This document shows, piece by piece, positions 1-9,724 of a stretch of 64,000 bases of DNA (its first letter is position 1; every line of letters starts with the position of its first letter). The notes under the pieces were generated by a model. That model saw only the letters and a program-made list of their open reading frames with translations, was not told the origin of the DNA and made no database searches. Source of the stretch: Ascarosepion bandense (Eukaryota; Mollusca; Cephalopoda; Sepiida; Sepiidae); NCBI GenBank assembly GCA_037127315.1, contig JBBBDQ010000231.1, positions 433,001 to 497,000 of the forward strand, given 5' to 3'. The translations under genes were made by a program, and so were the position numbers.

Positions 1-290
1 AGTTTGACTAGGAGAACTCTTTCGGAGAACTGGCATTATCCCAAAACACATTTCTTCATTTCTTTGTTCAGTATTAAGCCGAATAATTTTTCATTATTTT
101 TGCCTCAGGCGTATATTATTATATGGTTGTCGCTGTTGAAGTTGCCATTATTTGGCCATCTGGTTTCGTATATTCCCAAAATATTGATTTTTAGTCTGTT
201 CATTTCCTGCTTGACATTCTCTAGTTGTCCGCAGCTGTTTAACGTCCTGGCGTTCCATGTCCCCAAGGTAATCCTTTCTTTGTTGAACAC
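1..290 (-). mobile_element. RTE-type LINE, endonuclease start (partial, broken)
   Basis: Reading the minus strand from 290 gives the opening of an apurinic/apyrimidinic-type endonuclease of an RTE/BovB-like non-LTR retrotransposon. The motif GTWNARTL is followed by a helix ending in ILGIYETRW and then NSDNHIIIYA. In this family the domain nicks the target DNA to prime reverse transcription. After the first ~60 residues an in-frame stop appears, but the reading continues recognisably (NEKLFGLILNKEM, then CVLG, then SERVLLVK) to the window edge, with another stop. The copy is therefore decayed and also cut by the window boundary. The methionine at 288-290 is close to the usual start of the domain. 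The family assignment is a motif judgement. Confidence 0.75.
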
Positions 291-1010
291 AGTCGCAGGG
301 TAACGGTTCAGAGAGACCAGTTGCTTATGCCGTTCCTTCCCGAGCGAGAGACATATTTTGGGAAAAACTTCCCCTTTACGCTGTTGTTGCTAACAGTCGC
401 CGGATGATGGTCAGGTGACACCTGTTGTCCATGTCGATCCATACCGGGCGAGGAATTGCTCTCTATGAGCAACCCCCTTCACGCCGTTAGGTTTAATATG
501 TATTCGTTGTATAGCCATGATTTAACGCAGGATAGATAGACAGTGGAGTGGTATCCTGTTGCGTTCTCCACGGTGATTTATTGAGACACCAACCCTAGTT
601 AGCTGGCCGTTGACTCATTAAGAGCTAATCCGCCCTTTGTAGGTTTTTTCTTTATCCTACCAGGTTGCGAACATACCGTATATAAAAAAAAGAAAAAGAG
701 AAGAGGGGTGGAAGAAAGAACAAATATTAAAATATTAAGTATATACTTAGTATAAGTTCAGAGAAGAAGTCTTATAAAAAAAGTCAATTCCCCTAGTTAG
801 GAGTAACTAGCAAAATAGCATAAAATACCCAGTAAACAGAAGCTATTTTCTTTGAAATGTTGTCCTTTCTCACAGAGAACTTCCGTTTTTATTTGGATGT
901 TTTCAGCAATGCATGTTCTTTTTGCAATACCATGTGATCGAAGGAGATGGGGAACACCCATATGAATTATATTGCTGTTTAATATCTTACAATACAAAAA
1001 TCATATAGGA
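291..1010. other. No gene; possible 5' leader of the RTE copy
   Basis: No coding pattern is recognisable. The part next to 290 lies upstream of the RTE endonuclease on the minus strand, so it may be that element's 5' untranslated leader. I cannot define its far end. From about 660 the sequence becomes AT-rich and featureless. Confidence 0.4.
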
Positions 1011-1015
1011 GACTT

Positions 1016-1057
1016 CGTCTAGCGGGCCCGCAAAAACCGTCTAGCGGGCCCGCAAAA
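1016..1057. repeat. 22-bp direct duplication with GGGCCC core
   Basis: The sequence cgtctagcgggcccgcaaaa occurs twice, at 1016-1035 and 1038-1057. It abuts the 3' edge of the gypsy integrase remnant, so it may mark the break or insertion point of that element. Confidence 0.8.
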
Positions 1058-1059
1058 TC

Positions 1060-1412
1060 TATATGAATTCGAGACCATGGTCGATCCATTTTGGGCCCAA
1101 GGACTATATTTGAGTGGAGGTGCATTAGCTACCAAAGCAGACGGTTGACAAGATTTTACGAAGTTATTGATATCCTTATCCATGTTCGGCCAATGTACAT
1201 AAATGCGCATAAGGCTTTTCATTTTTGTAATCCCTGGGTGGCCGGCATAGAAATCTTTCAGAATGTGTCTTTGTAGTGTTATGGGAATGACGAATCTCTC
1301 ACCATATAGCAGTACTTCGTCGCATAACGTAAACATATCAAGAATTTTTGGTTTGGTTTGCCTGAACTCATCGTTTGGCGCCTGTTGTTTTATCTGATCG
1401 AGAGTTACAGGA
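1060..1412 (-). mobile_element. Ty3/gypsy integrase N-terminus (zinc-binding HHCC region)
   Basis: The minus-strand translation contains the H2C2 zinc-binding module of a Ty3/gypsy integrase: a histidine in LQRHILKDFYAGHPG, the segment MKSLMRIYVHWPNMDKDI, and a cysteine in VKSCQ. This module precedes the DDE core and helps DNA binding. After the expected APP and the W-containing linker, the first strand of the core (normally I/V-D-F-A-G-P) reads as SNSYRFCGPA. The first catalytic aspartate is therefore not recognisable, and the element then stops. The second zinc cysteine also seems to be replaced (CQPSA rather than C-x2-C). This is the downstream part of the same broken element as the Gag at 1690-2705. 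Confidence 0.8.
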
Positions 1413-1439
1413 AGGTTCTCTTACTTTTTCAAGATTTTT

Positions 1440-1645
1440 GAAAAATGAATTAATTCAATTTCTCTATCCAGTCGGTGTCGAATAAATTTTCTGTATTCTT
1501 TAAAACGAACGTTTTTAGTTTTAACGTCCTTCCTTGAAAACTGACATTAGTGATAAGTTATCCCTTAAATTTGATTTTCTTCCCTGTCATAGACCTGACC
1601 ATTTTATTTGGATCTGTATTTGCACATATTTCCTAATGTTTAACT
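1440..1645 (-). mobile_element. Ty3/gypsy aspartic protease remnant
   Basis: Between the zinc knuckle and the integrase, one minus-strand frame gives VSFQGRTLKLKTFVLKNTE followed by LFDTDWIEKL. This matches the C-terminal half of a gypsy-type retroviral-like protease, where a strand with a glycine is followed by a conserved (G/F)xDWI(E/D)xL. The N-terminal half that should hold the catalytic DTG/DTA is disrupted by stops. No reverse transcriptase or RNase H lies between this segment and the integrase only ~30 bp further on. In a normal element about 1.5 kb would lie there. Confidence 0.6.
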
Positions 1646-1689
1646 CGTCTTGTTTGTTGATTTTGTGTTTTTACGCAGTTATTAACGTT

Positions 1690-2705
1690 TTTTCTCGCTC
1701 GACAATGTGATCTTTTGTGCCCGACACGGCTACAATTTAGGCACTTTTTGTTCCGGTAAGGCCAGTCCATGTACTAATGTACTGACCCACAACCGGAACA
1801 GGGGTTAGGAGGCAAGTTGTTTTTTTTATTGGTTTGATTTAGAGAGACAATAAAAGTATTTTTTTTTATTTTGGTATACTTTTCTTATGTGAGCTACGCT
1901 TGATTCCTGGCGTACGCTTACGAATCTTTAACAGTCTTCCGCTATTTCTTGAAGAATAAGGTTTGGCTCATTATCCAATTTATTCAGAACTGTGTGTCTA
2001 ATTTCAGTCCTTTAGCTGAAACGATTTCTTGAACAAATATCAGACAATTGAAAATTATTCGCACTCAATTCTGACAGTTTGAAATCGTCCCAATGTTTGT
2101 TCAAGACCGACGTGAATGTAGTGTATTCTTCACTATCCTTTCTGATTAAATTCATACTCTTCCATCTCTTACGAAAAAGTGATGTTTTAGGAATTAAAAG
2201 TTCAGTAAGATGTTTAACCACCTCAGTAAATGTCAGTTCACTTGTTTTATAGGGTAAAATATCGTTCACAAATTTGGTGTGCTCTGTGGTAGCCAGTTTT
2301 CGAAGAATTCGAACTTTCTTAGAGTCCGATTAATTTATGCAATCTGTGGCGTATAAATCCTCGAATCTTCTAAAATAGGAAGTGAAAGTTATATCCACGT
2401 CCAAAGAATATGTAAAAATGTCTATGGAGCTCCAGATCGTGTTTTGAGAGAACGTACTTTTGTTTTCACGAATTTGTTGCCTGTTCGCCTGTTCAAGCAA
2501 GTTTCTTTGCTCTTGTAGAGTTTGAAGAAGAATGTCTTCGAGTTTTATTCTTGATCTCTGTTTGTTTTTTTAATTTCAAGTCGTTCTTTTTGTATATGCA
2601 TCTGGAGTTGCTCTATTCTTTTTTGCTGCTCAAGTTGTTTTTCCTGCCATTTAAATTCCTATTGATTTTACTGTTCAAGTTGAAACTTAGCAAAATCAAG
2701 CATGG
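1690..2705 (-). mobile_element. Ty3/gypsy Gag with CCHC zinc knuckles (frameshifted)
   Basis: The minus strand encodes a Gag-like protein in pieces. It begins near 2703 with a Gln/Glu-rich coiled-coil stretch (QKRIEQLQMHIQKERLEIKK). Next comes a capsid-like segment (FTSYFRRFEDLYATDC, then FVNDILPYKTSELTFTEVVK) and SLFRKRWKSMNL. The segment ends with two zinc knuckles at 1800-1699. The distal knuckle is intact: C-x2-C-x4-H-x4-C in KKCLNCSRVGHKRSHC. The proximal one starts CSGCGSVH but has a stop, and a tryptophan replaces the last cysteine. In the family, Gag packages the element RNA. At least two frameshifts and several stops make it non-functional. No long terminal repeats were recognised on either side. 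Confidence 0.8.
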
Positions 2706-2709
2706 CAAA

Positions 2710-3595
2710 TATTTGTCCGTGTCTTTTTTTCAGGATTAAACTGAATACAATTAAATTAGAGTGAACAACATTTTTTTCCTTTTAATCATGAAAAAAATTT
2801 AGTCAACCTATATGTAAATTAATTGAAGGGTGAATAAAAAAATAATTTGATTTCTTATTCACTCAAGGAATCACGTGTGTTTTTTTTCTAAAAACATGAA
2901 ATTTAGCTGCTCGCCTTTAAATTAAGTGTCAGTTAGACTTTCTTTTGTTTGATTTCTTTTTTCTGGAAAAACAAGTACAGTTGAGTAAAACAAAGTATGA
3001 CGAAAAATAAAATTCTGTGCGTCCAATGTTGAGCCAATATTGACAATTTTCACGCATTCGTTTTGGGTCATGGATGATCCTTAAGAATTCTCATCGCTAA
3101 GATGTTGTGGCCTTCTTAGGGGCCAGAAAAAAGACACAAAGAAAGAATAGTTAAACTAGTTTTCGATTCAGAAAGAGCGGTAGTACAAAACATATACAAA
3201 ATGAGAAGGTCACCAGCGTGACTGTTTGGACCGGCTATGAGAGCAATCTGCTGGAATAGATCTCAATATCTACTATTAGAACCACCATACAACGGATGCG
3301 ACACAAGGTAGGTTTATCGGCAGTACCACAGAAGAAATCTCAAATCGCACTTCTCCTTTTGGGGACGCCTCAGGCGCCCAGCAATAATCTCAGACCCCTC
3401 CCGAGAGAAATGTAAAGCCTGTACGGATGGCCCCCTTGGCCGTTTTTGCACCCTACAGTGTAATTTTTCTCAGCTGCATGTCCGTCCACTCTACCTGAGG
3501 ACAGAGACGCAAGTGACATGTGACTTGAATTCCAGCCTTCAGCTGGAATAGACTTCTACTACAAAGCAGAAATTACTGCTTATTTATAATTGGCA
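2710..3595. other. AT-rich flank, no gene recognised
   Basis: The sequence may include the 5' leader or LTR of the gypsy copy, because it lies upstream of Gag, but no terminal repeat pair or primer-binding site could be supported. Positions 3240-3560 are less AT-rich than the surroundings and carry no recognisable coding frame. Confidence 0.5.
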
Positions 3596-3597
3596 GA

Positions 3598-4165
3598 ATT
3601 TATGTGTTCATGGATTATTTATTATATTATATATTGTATTTATTGCCATTTTGTATAAAACTGTATTGTTGGTCATTGTTTCTAATACTTCTGATGTATT
3701 TATCGTCATTTTACGTGTAAAAAGGTTTTGTTAGTTATTTTGATATAAAAATATATGTTTATACTTTTAGTGTCGTTTTATTATATTATTTACAAAATTG
3801 GCAATAAATATTGCCAATTTATTTTTCAAAAAATAATTTTTTATATTAAAATAACTAGCCATAAATTTTTATATTAAAATAACTAGCCATAATTTTTCTA
3901 GTGAAAGGAAAATAAATACAAAAGTAAAATTATAAAAATAAACTTTCATGGTAAAATAACCAACAATTCTTATTGTAAATGATAATAAATACAATACTAA
4001 GCATAAAAATTATGGGAAAATGTCCAAGAGTACTTTTTTATAGTGAAATGACAATATAACACTAAAATTGTAAAAGTCTTTTTTTTTATGGTTCAATGAG
4101 TAACAATACATTTTTATAGTCAAATGACAATAAAGACAAAAATACGGCACTAAAAGTATAAAAAA
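3598..4165. repeat. AT-rich inverted, internally reiterated repeat
   Basis: The left arm (about 3600-3780) repeats variants of TTATTGTCATTTT..ACTATAAAA..TATTGTTGGTCATT. The right arm (about 3900-4150) carries the same motif several times in reverse complement. The centre has two copies of ttatattaaaataactagcc. Related AT-rich reiterations precede the dispersed repeat at 15.4, 25.2 and 45.9 kb. No coding content is seen. Confidence 0.55.
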
Positions 4166-4198
4166 ATACATTTAGAGGTTAAAACTTTTTAAAAAATG

Positions 4199-4712
4199 CT
4201 GAGATTCTTCTCTGATGAAATAATTTCATCCAGGATCAGATGAGCAACATTTAGAACGAAAGGTGGATCTTCAAAAATATCGAGGAGGTTCCCGTCGTGA
4301 ATCACACGAATTTTCCCTCCTCCGTTAGGGTCCTTGGCGTCATCTCCAGCGAGAGGGACGTCATGCCTGCGTTCTTCTTTCAAAAGGGCCTGAGAGTCAC
4401 TGCTGAGATATACCAGGATGTGCTGAGGGGCGTTGTGAAGCCCTGGATGAACGAGATCGCCGCTGGACACCCACTCAAGCCTTCGAACAGGCGCTCCTGC
4501 ACACAAAACCAAGACGACCCAGGCATGGCTGCTCAACAATGTTCCTCACTAAGACCAACAAGCACGCCCACAACACAGTCGACTCTTTGAAAGCTGCCAT
4601 CGTGGAGACATTCGACGGTATGGACAAGGAACATGGTCACCAAAGCTTGTGATTCATTTCGCGCCTGCCTTGAGATGGTCGTCGCTGGCGGTTATATTAA
4701 AAAATAATGTAG
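4199..4712 (+). mobile_element. Mariner-like transposase fragment (internal deletions)
   Basis: This is the DDE catalytic domain of a mariner-type transposase, which cuts and pastes DNA flanked by terminal inverted repeats. The segment opens with LRFFSDE, whose Asp (4214-4216) matches the first catalytic residue. After a frameshift comes FPSSVRVLGVISSERDVMP and VVKPWMNEIAAG. The block that should carry the second catalytic Asp (FQQDSAP) has lost it: only FEQ, then APAHKTKTTQAWLLNNV in another frame. The block with the third catalytic residue is deleted, and the text resumes at NTVDSLKAAIVETF and ends near 4712 before a stop. The N-terminal helix-turn-helix is absent. It is clearly inactive. 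Confidence 0.85.
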
Positions 4713-4749
4713 TATGTAACTTTAGCTGAAGCTAAATAAACAATCGGGT

Positions 4750-5185
4750 TTCTGCATGGTGCCTCTTCAACAGGTGTTTGCTCGTGCAACCAGATTGGCA
4801 ACTGGGTCCCACCATTTCACTGTTAGGTTAGCCAAATGCAGACGACAATTCTACTCCTGCAGCTTCTTCTCTTGCACTTCTCGCCTGTGGAACTCGCTCC
4901 CATATTCTTGCTTTCCTGACGGCTACAATCTCCAGAAGTTTAAATGCAATGTCAATACTCACCTACTAACTACTTGACTCTAGCTCTTCACTAACCCCGT
5001 ATATCTCTCTGTTTCTCTCCTAGCTTGAAACTGTCATCTCACCTGCATTCTAATCTTTCTATTGCTCTTTTCTAATTGGTTTGTACTCCTCTTCTTCTTT
5101 CTTCTAATTAATTTTCTTTCAGTTATGTAGACCTCTGCACATCAGGGGCATTCCCGCCTTGCTCGGGGTGAAATGATTAACAAAA
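4750..5185 (+). mobile_element. Jockey-like LINE (family J), 3' end
   Basis: This is the C-terminal end of the ORF2 of a non-LTR retrotransposon that recurs at least ten times in the window. The reading VPLQQVFARATRLATGSHHF leads into CRRQFYSC and then LWNSLPYSCFPDGYNLQKFK, ending at a stop at 4975-4977. The 3' untranslated region follows, with the family signature gcacatcaggggc then cttgctcggggtgaaatgattaa. The copy is strongly 5' truncated, as is normal for LINE insertions. The clade name is uncertain: the C-terminal domain resembles proteins annotated as jockey-type. Confidence 0.8.
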
Positions 5186-5257
5186 ATATATAGTACTTTT
5201 GATTTATTGCCTATTTCGTTTTCTTTTTGTCAACTGTCGGATTTTACTGCAACACAT

Positions 5258-5258
<1 letters not shown>

Positions 5259-5308
<50 letters not shown>

Positions 5309-5430
5309 TTGTATATAAATATATATATATATGCATATATATACAAATACATATATATATATATATGTATATATATATGTATTTGTATTTTATATAAATA
5401 TGTATATATATATATATACACACACACAAC
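5259..5430. repeat. (TA)n-rich microsatellite
   Basis: Long (AT)n runs are interrupted by GTATTTGTATA motifs and end in a short (CA)n run. The apparent open frames rich in Tyr and Ile are artefacts of the repeat. Confidence 0.95.
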
Positions 5431-5439
5431 AAAGTTTAG

Positions 5440-6040
5440 TTAAATAGAGCTCAAATAGGGAAATTTTTGTACTAAAAATGACTCAAGAAAATGGCATTTT
5501 CTGGCATGACTGGCTTTTTACTGATAGTCAGATTCGCTTACAATTAGTGCGATGACAGATACCGGCATATATCGTCATTTCTACCTAAAAGATTATATTG
5601 AAGCCCTCAGTGAGAATCGAATTCACTCACATTCGTTAGCTAAGCATATTCTCATTTTAACAATCTTTATTTAACTAGAAGTAAAAGAATATATTAATTA
5701 TGTCGCGACATTGATATCTAAATGCATATAAAGAGAATAGGAGAGATATTAACAGAGCGATATATGTATAAAGAAAGTGTGCTGTAAATACGAGGGTGAA
5801 TCTGTATGTCTGTAGTTTAACCGCCAGATAGCAGAAGTTTGATTTTAAATATTCTCGGCATAATATTTTATCTAACTCATAAATATGTATCACTGAATTG
5901 GCAACGGAGTAGATTATGTTTAAATATAAATATTTGCTCAGTAAAATAAATGCCTTTTCGTCATTAGTCAGCAGACTTAGCGATGTACCGATGTAAATAG
6001 AAATCAGTAGCAAAATGAAGACAATATCTATAATATGCAT
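5440..6040. other. No gene; possible decayed SINE head near 5600-5640
   Basis: On the minus strand GAATTCGATTCTC at about 5627-5615 resembles a Pol III B box, with a weak A-box-like TTAGCTAACG upstream. The rest is unassigned AT-rich DNA. Confidence 0.3.
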
Positions 6041-6042
6041 AT

Positions 6043-6046
6043 TATG

Positions 6047-6091
<45 letters not shown>

Positions 6092-6102
6092 TGAACAGTT
6101 TG

Positions 6103-6169
<67 letters not shown>

Positions 6170-6292
6170 AAGGAAGGATTGAAATAGATATGAACAAACT
6201 GAGATGGATATATAAATATATGGAAATTGAATAAGATAGGTATGAATAGGTTGAGCTAAATGGAAAACGAATGAATACGATATGAGCAAAAT

Positions 6293-6338
<46 letters not shown>

Positions 6339-6476
6339 CGAAAAGACTGAAAATAGATATGAACAAACTGAGATGGATATATAAATATATGTGATATGAA
6401 TGAGACAAATATAAACAGATTGAGCTAAATGGAAAAAGATTGAATTAGACATGAGCAAAATGAGATAGATAGATTA
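6043..6476. repeat. GATA arrays embedded in a ~190-bp tandem unit
   Basis: (GATA)n runs at 6050-6168 and 6294-6338 alternate with a unique segment that appears twice in tandem. Each copy holds tagatatgaacaaactgaga and then gagctaaatggaaaa (about 6183-6262 and 6354-6437). The arrays are therefore part of a larger repeating unit. Confidence 0.85.
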
Positions 6477-6477
6477 A

Positions 6478-7080
6478 GTTGGTTTTAAGCCCCTGAATGT
6501 GCACTCTGATGTAACTTTTCTCTAAAATACCCTTATAATATACTCTATTCATCCTCCCTTCTATTATTTCAATATTGCCTACACCTTGGGTACTAGAGTA
6601 ATCTCATATCATGATTGATCTGCCTCCAAATTTTACTGTTGAGATAGTATTTTTCGGCGAATATTCCAGTACCCTTCTTTCTCCATACCTTTGTCACAGT
6701 ATTTTGCCAAAATGATCAATTTTCGTTTTGTCTGGAAAAAAGTACATTTCCCTAAATGCAGCAGGTTTGATACAATGCTTGTTTGTTAAATCTAGTCTGG
6801 CAAGACCGTGTTTACGTTTTCCCTTGGATTCCTGGAAAAAGAAGTCATATCGATGAAGTTAACGACTAATTGTATCTATAGTACCTTTTATTCCACTTAC
6901 TTATAGTCCTCTCTGAAGGTTTTTAATCGTAACTTGGACCTCGTTGCCAACTTTTCTCGCTAATAATCTCGCTGTATGTTCCGTTACATTTCTAGGAAGA
7001 CCAGTGTTTTCGGGAATGAAAAGAATGACACGACTTAAAGTGACGTACTATCGTACTACTTGAACCCAATGACAATTTAA
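6478..7080 (-). mobile_element. Tc1-like transposase remnant
   Basis: The minus strand carries a decayed Tc1-family transposase. From the N-terminal side one reads the DNA-binding region (NTGLPRNVTEHTARLLARKV), then KGTIDTISR. The start of the catalytic domain follows (FREMYFFPDKTKIDHFG), then VKFGGRSIMI and VGNIEIIEGRMNRVYYKGIL. The last three correspond to the conserved FSDES, GGGSVMVWG and IEGRMN.xxY..IL blocks of Tc1 elements. The serine/aspartate of the first catalytic block is altered (FPDKT). Multiple stops and frame changes break the reading. The 3' part with the second and third acidic residues was not seen. Confidence 0.65.
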
Positions 7081-7094
7081 CTGACAAGTTATCT

Positions 7095-7515
7095 TCATTT
7101 AACCAAGTCTATTAGTATGAATATCAACAATGCGTTTACAGAGATAATGATCAACGAGTGGATGGCTGAAGGGATTCTCGACATGATGCAAAGGAGACAG
7201 AAAATAATATCAAGACATGGTATGGAGTACAGGAAACTACACAAAGAAATAAGGAGAAAATGCAGACAAGGTAAAGAGGAATGGCTCAATGACAAATGTG
7301 CAGAAGTAGAAAAACTGAGCAATATAATAAAGCAGACATACAAAAAGAAATAAAAGAACTAACAGACAAAAAACTTTCTCTTCAACAGAATGTATAAAAG
7401 AAAATCCAAGAATGGAACAATCATATTAGAGAAATGGGAAAAATATATAAATGATCTTTTACACGACAAGAGAGAGAGAGAGCAACCGATAATACACAAA
7501 TGAATATACCAGTCT
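7095..7515 (+). mobile_element. RTE-type LINE, endonuclease-RT linker fragment
   Basis: The plus strand encodes the basic linker between endonuclease and reverse transcriptase of an RTE-like LINE. It reads NEWMAEGILDMMQRRQKI, then EIRRKCRQGKEEWLNDKCAE, ending in IIKQTYKKK. After frameshifts it continues as the family block NGTIILEKWEKYINDLLHDK. No catalytic residue lies in this part. It looks like an isolated piece of the same family as the copies at 21.5, 29.2 and 60.4 kb. Confidence 0.75.
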
Positions 7516-7680
7516 TTACAAATGGCCTCACAGGTAGAAACCCACGGGGATTAGGTCCTATGAGCGTGGAGGGCCATGCAATTGGTCCAATTCTTCCTAC
7601 TCACCGTTCAGTAAACCTTTGAGTTAGGTACATATGGGCAGTGTGACTGGAGTGGGTCGGAGTAACATCATGCATCGTCC
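7516..7680. other. Unassigned junction
   Basis: Short sequence between the RTE piece and the transposase; nothing recognised. Confidence 0.4.
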
Positions 7681-8626
7681 AAGAAATCAGGCATTTTCTT
7701 TCATAAATTGCTTGTAAGCATTACTTGTAAGCATGTTCAGAAGTACATAAGGTTTTAACAACCTATCACCAAAAACATCAGTCCAGATTTTGACTGAGAA
7801 CCGCTGTTGGTGAGGTAATACAACAGTTTCATGTGATATTGCCCATATATGGTGATTGTGGAAGTTGACTATTCCATCCCACGTAAACTGTTCTTCATCT
7901 GTGAAGATAACGAAGTCAGGAAAGTTTGAAATTGCAGTGCATTTCTGTAAAAAGTATTGACAGAACACACCTCGGGCGGGGTAATTTTCTGGTGACAAGG
8001 TCTGTACACATTGTAGATGATATGGGTACAACTGTTGTTTTCGCAATAATCTTGAAACATTCGTATGAGGAATAGCCACTTGCCTTGTCGACTGTCACGT
8101 GGTGATTTCAGGAGTATCATGCACAATATTCAGTATTTGCTCTTCTTACTCATGCGACGTAGACCTTGGTCGTCCTCTGCTACCAGCACGAGGTTCGAAG
8201 TTTCTATGTTACAAGAAGTGGCGATGGATATTTACAAATGTTTTCCTATCAGTACATTTTCGGTGTGGGAATATTTTCCTGGTAAAACGACGAGGTTGTA
8301 CAGCCGCTAAACCCTACACGAAGTGCATATCTGCCCTCTACTTTTTTGAGTACATGTCAAATCAACATTCACTTCTAATAATCACAAGCGAGAAAGAAGT
8401 GTCCAGTTGACAGCAAAATGCATCTAACTGGTTGTCTGGTCTGCTGCGTAACGAGTTAGGTGCCAACTGTGAGAGATAGAGGTTTTCTGGTTAACATATG
8501 TTTGCAAAAGTCTATCACTCGGAAACCAAGCGTTTCCGGAAATATATTCATAAGGATTTTTTTCTTTATGTAGATATAAGGAACAGAGTCCTGAAGTTAT
8601 GCCATCCATTTTTGAAACACCCTATA
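7681..8626 (-). mobile_element. IS630/Tc1/mariner-superfamily transposase, 3' truncated
   Basis: The minus strand holds about 220 codons of a DDE transposase of the type with the block FTDExxFxxDGxxNFHNxHxWA. The reading can start at the ATG at 8355-8353 (MYSKK, RADMHFV, GLA). The helix-turn-helix region follows (FEPRAGSRGRPRSTSHEEEQ, then VHDTPEIT). After a stop or frame change comes IPHTNVSRLLRKQQLYPYHL, and then the catalytic start FTDEEQFTWDGIVNFHN, which contains the first Asp. It stops at about 7687 (AYKQFMKENA), before the second and third acidic residues. At 8624-8600 the minus strand reads TATAGGGTGTTTCAAAAATG, which resembles the terminal inverted repeat of such elements. The matching opposite end is missing, so the right half is lost. 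Confidence 0.8.
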
Positions 8627-8629
8627 TAT

Positions 8630-8740
8630 ATATAACCACAGTTTCTTTCGTTTCATTATGATTAAAGACGACTTACTAATTACTTAAATAAGGTAAAAAC
8701 TCTTGTCAATAAAAAGATATTTTACATTTGGTCTATTTTC
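8630..8740. other. Unassigned AT-rich stretch
   Basis: No feature recognised. Confidence 0.4.
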
Positions 8741-8749
8741 GACCTAACA

Positions 8750-8791
<42 letters not shown>

Positions 8792-8807
8792 TGTTAGTAA
8801 GGTCGAG

Positions 8808-8855
<48 letters not shown>

Positions 8856-9302
8856 TTTAACGAACCTTGGCTATAAACAACCGGCAATTTGAAATGAATT
8901 GTCTAAAAATTATTTTTTATCGATACACGTATTTAAGTAGATATTCTGTTTTTAATTAAATAGTATTATATATTTATATCTACTGGCCTGATAATTTACA
9001 ATAAATTGTTATTACGAAAATGTGTGTCATTCTGCAGGATTCGAACCTGTGACCCCTATCTACAGAGGGGAAGCTACCATTTGATATGGCAACGTCTTAG
9101 ACCACTCGATCACGAATAACCTCCAGGCTAATATGTAGATATGGGTCGCAGGTTCGAATCTTGCCGAATGACACACATTTTCGTATTAAAAATTTGTCGT
9201 AAATAATCAGGGCTAGTAGATACAAATATATAATACAGTTTAATAAAAGCAGAATATCTACTTAAATACGAGTATCGATAAAAAATAATGTTCAAACAAT
9301 TC

Positions 9303-9342
<40 letters not shown>

Positions 9343-9345
9343 TGT
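8741..9345. repeat. Foldback element with tRNA-like core
   Basis: Two arms of ~175 bp, about 8890-9066 and 9137-9308, are inverted copies with frequent substitutions. Each ends inside in a B-box-like GGTTCGAATC pointing outward. The arms carry the shared segments tttaagtagatattctg and aaaatgtgtgtcatt. Outside the left arm a second palindrome flanks a (TA)n run (cctaacatactata ... tatagtatgttagtaagg). The gagtgttagtaagg motif recurs beyond the right arm at about 9340. The ~70 bp centre supplies an A box, so one arm plus the centre forms the tRNA-like gene listed separately. Confidence 0.75.
9026..9120 (-). tRNA. tRNA-like sequence, type II (Leu/Ser-like), probably a pseudogene or Pol III promoter head
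   Basis: On the minus strand 5' GTTATTC can pair with 3' GAATGAC as an acceptor stem (one G-U pair). GATCGAGTGGTCTAAGACG is an A box close to that of leucine tRNAs. TGCCA and TGGTA can form an anticodon stem. CCCCT and AGGGG can form a long variable arm. ACAGGTTCGAATCCTGC gives the T arm and B box. Weaknesses: the anticodon loop (TATCAAA) lacks the usual T33, the D stem has one mismatch, and 95 nt is long for a type II tRNA. It sits at the centre of an inverted repeat, so a mobile tRNA-derived sequence is likelier than a working tRNA. Confidence 0.5.
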
Positions 9346-9374
9346 TAGTAAGGTATAGAAGTGAAGAAATGAGC

Positions 9375-9378
<4 letters not shown>

Positions 9379-9445
<67 letters not shown>

Positions 9446-9635
9446 AAAGATATAAGCAAACTGAAATAGATAGATAGATAGATAGATGTGAACTGCGATA
9501 AATAGATATGAATAGACCGTGATAGCTTGCTTGCTAGCTAGCTAGATAGATAATGAACAGAGACTTTTATCTATATATATGCATATTTATATATATATAC
9601 ATATATATATAGAGAGAGAGAGATATGAACCAACA

Positions 9636-9720
<85 letters not shown>
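9379..9720. repeat. Cluster of (TA)n, (GA)n, (GATA)n and (TG)n microsatellites
   Basis: Runs at 9379-9440 (TA then GA), 9467-9486 (GATA), 9575-9620 (TA/GA) and 9638-9720 (TA then TG). Confidence 0.95.
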
Positions 9721-9723
<3 letters not shown>

Positions 9724-9724
9724 C

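Noticed and set aside
2760..3100. LTR or primer-binding site of the gypsy element.
   Set aside because: No terminal repeat partner and no convincing tRNA-complementary site could be read.
5207..5443. Long Tyr/Ile-rich open frames on both strands.
   Set aside because: They are translations of (TA)n; similar frames occur at every TA, CA, GATA or CTAT array (for example 5675-6458, 9571-9894, 51442-51816, 61402-62149).
9026..9120. A functional tRNA-Leu gene.
   Set aside because: The anticodon loop lacks T33, the length is atypical and it lies inside an inverted repeat; kept only as tRNA-like.
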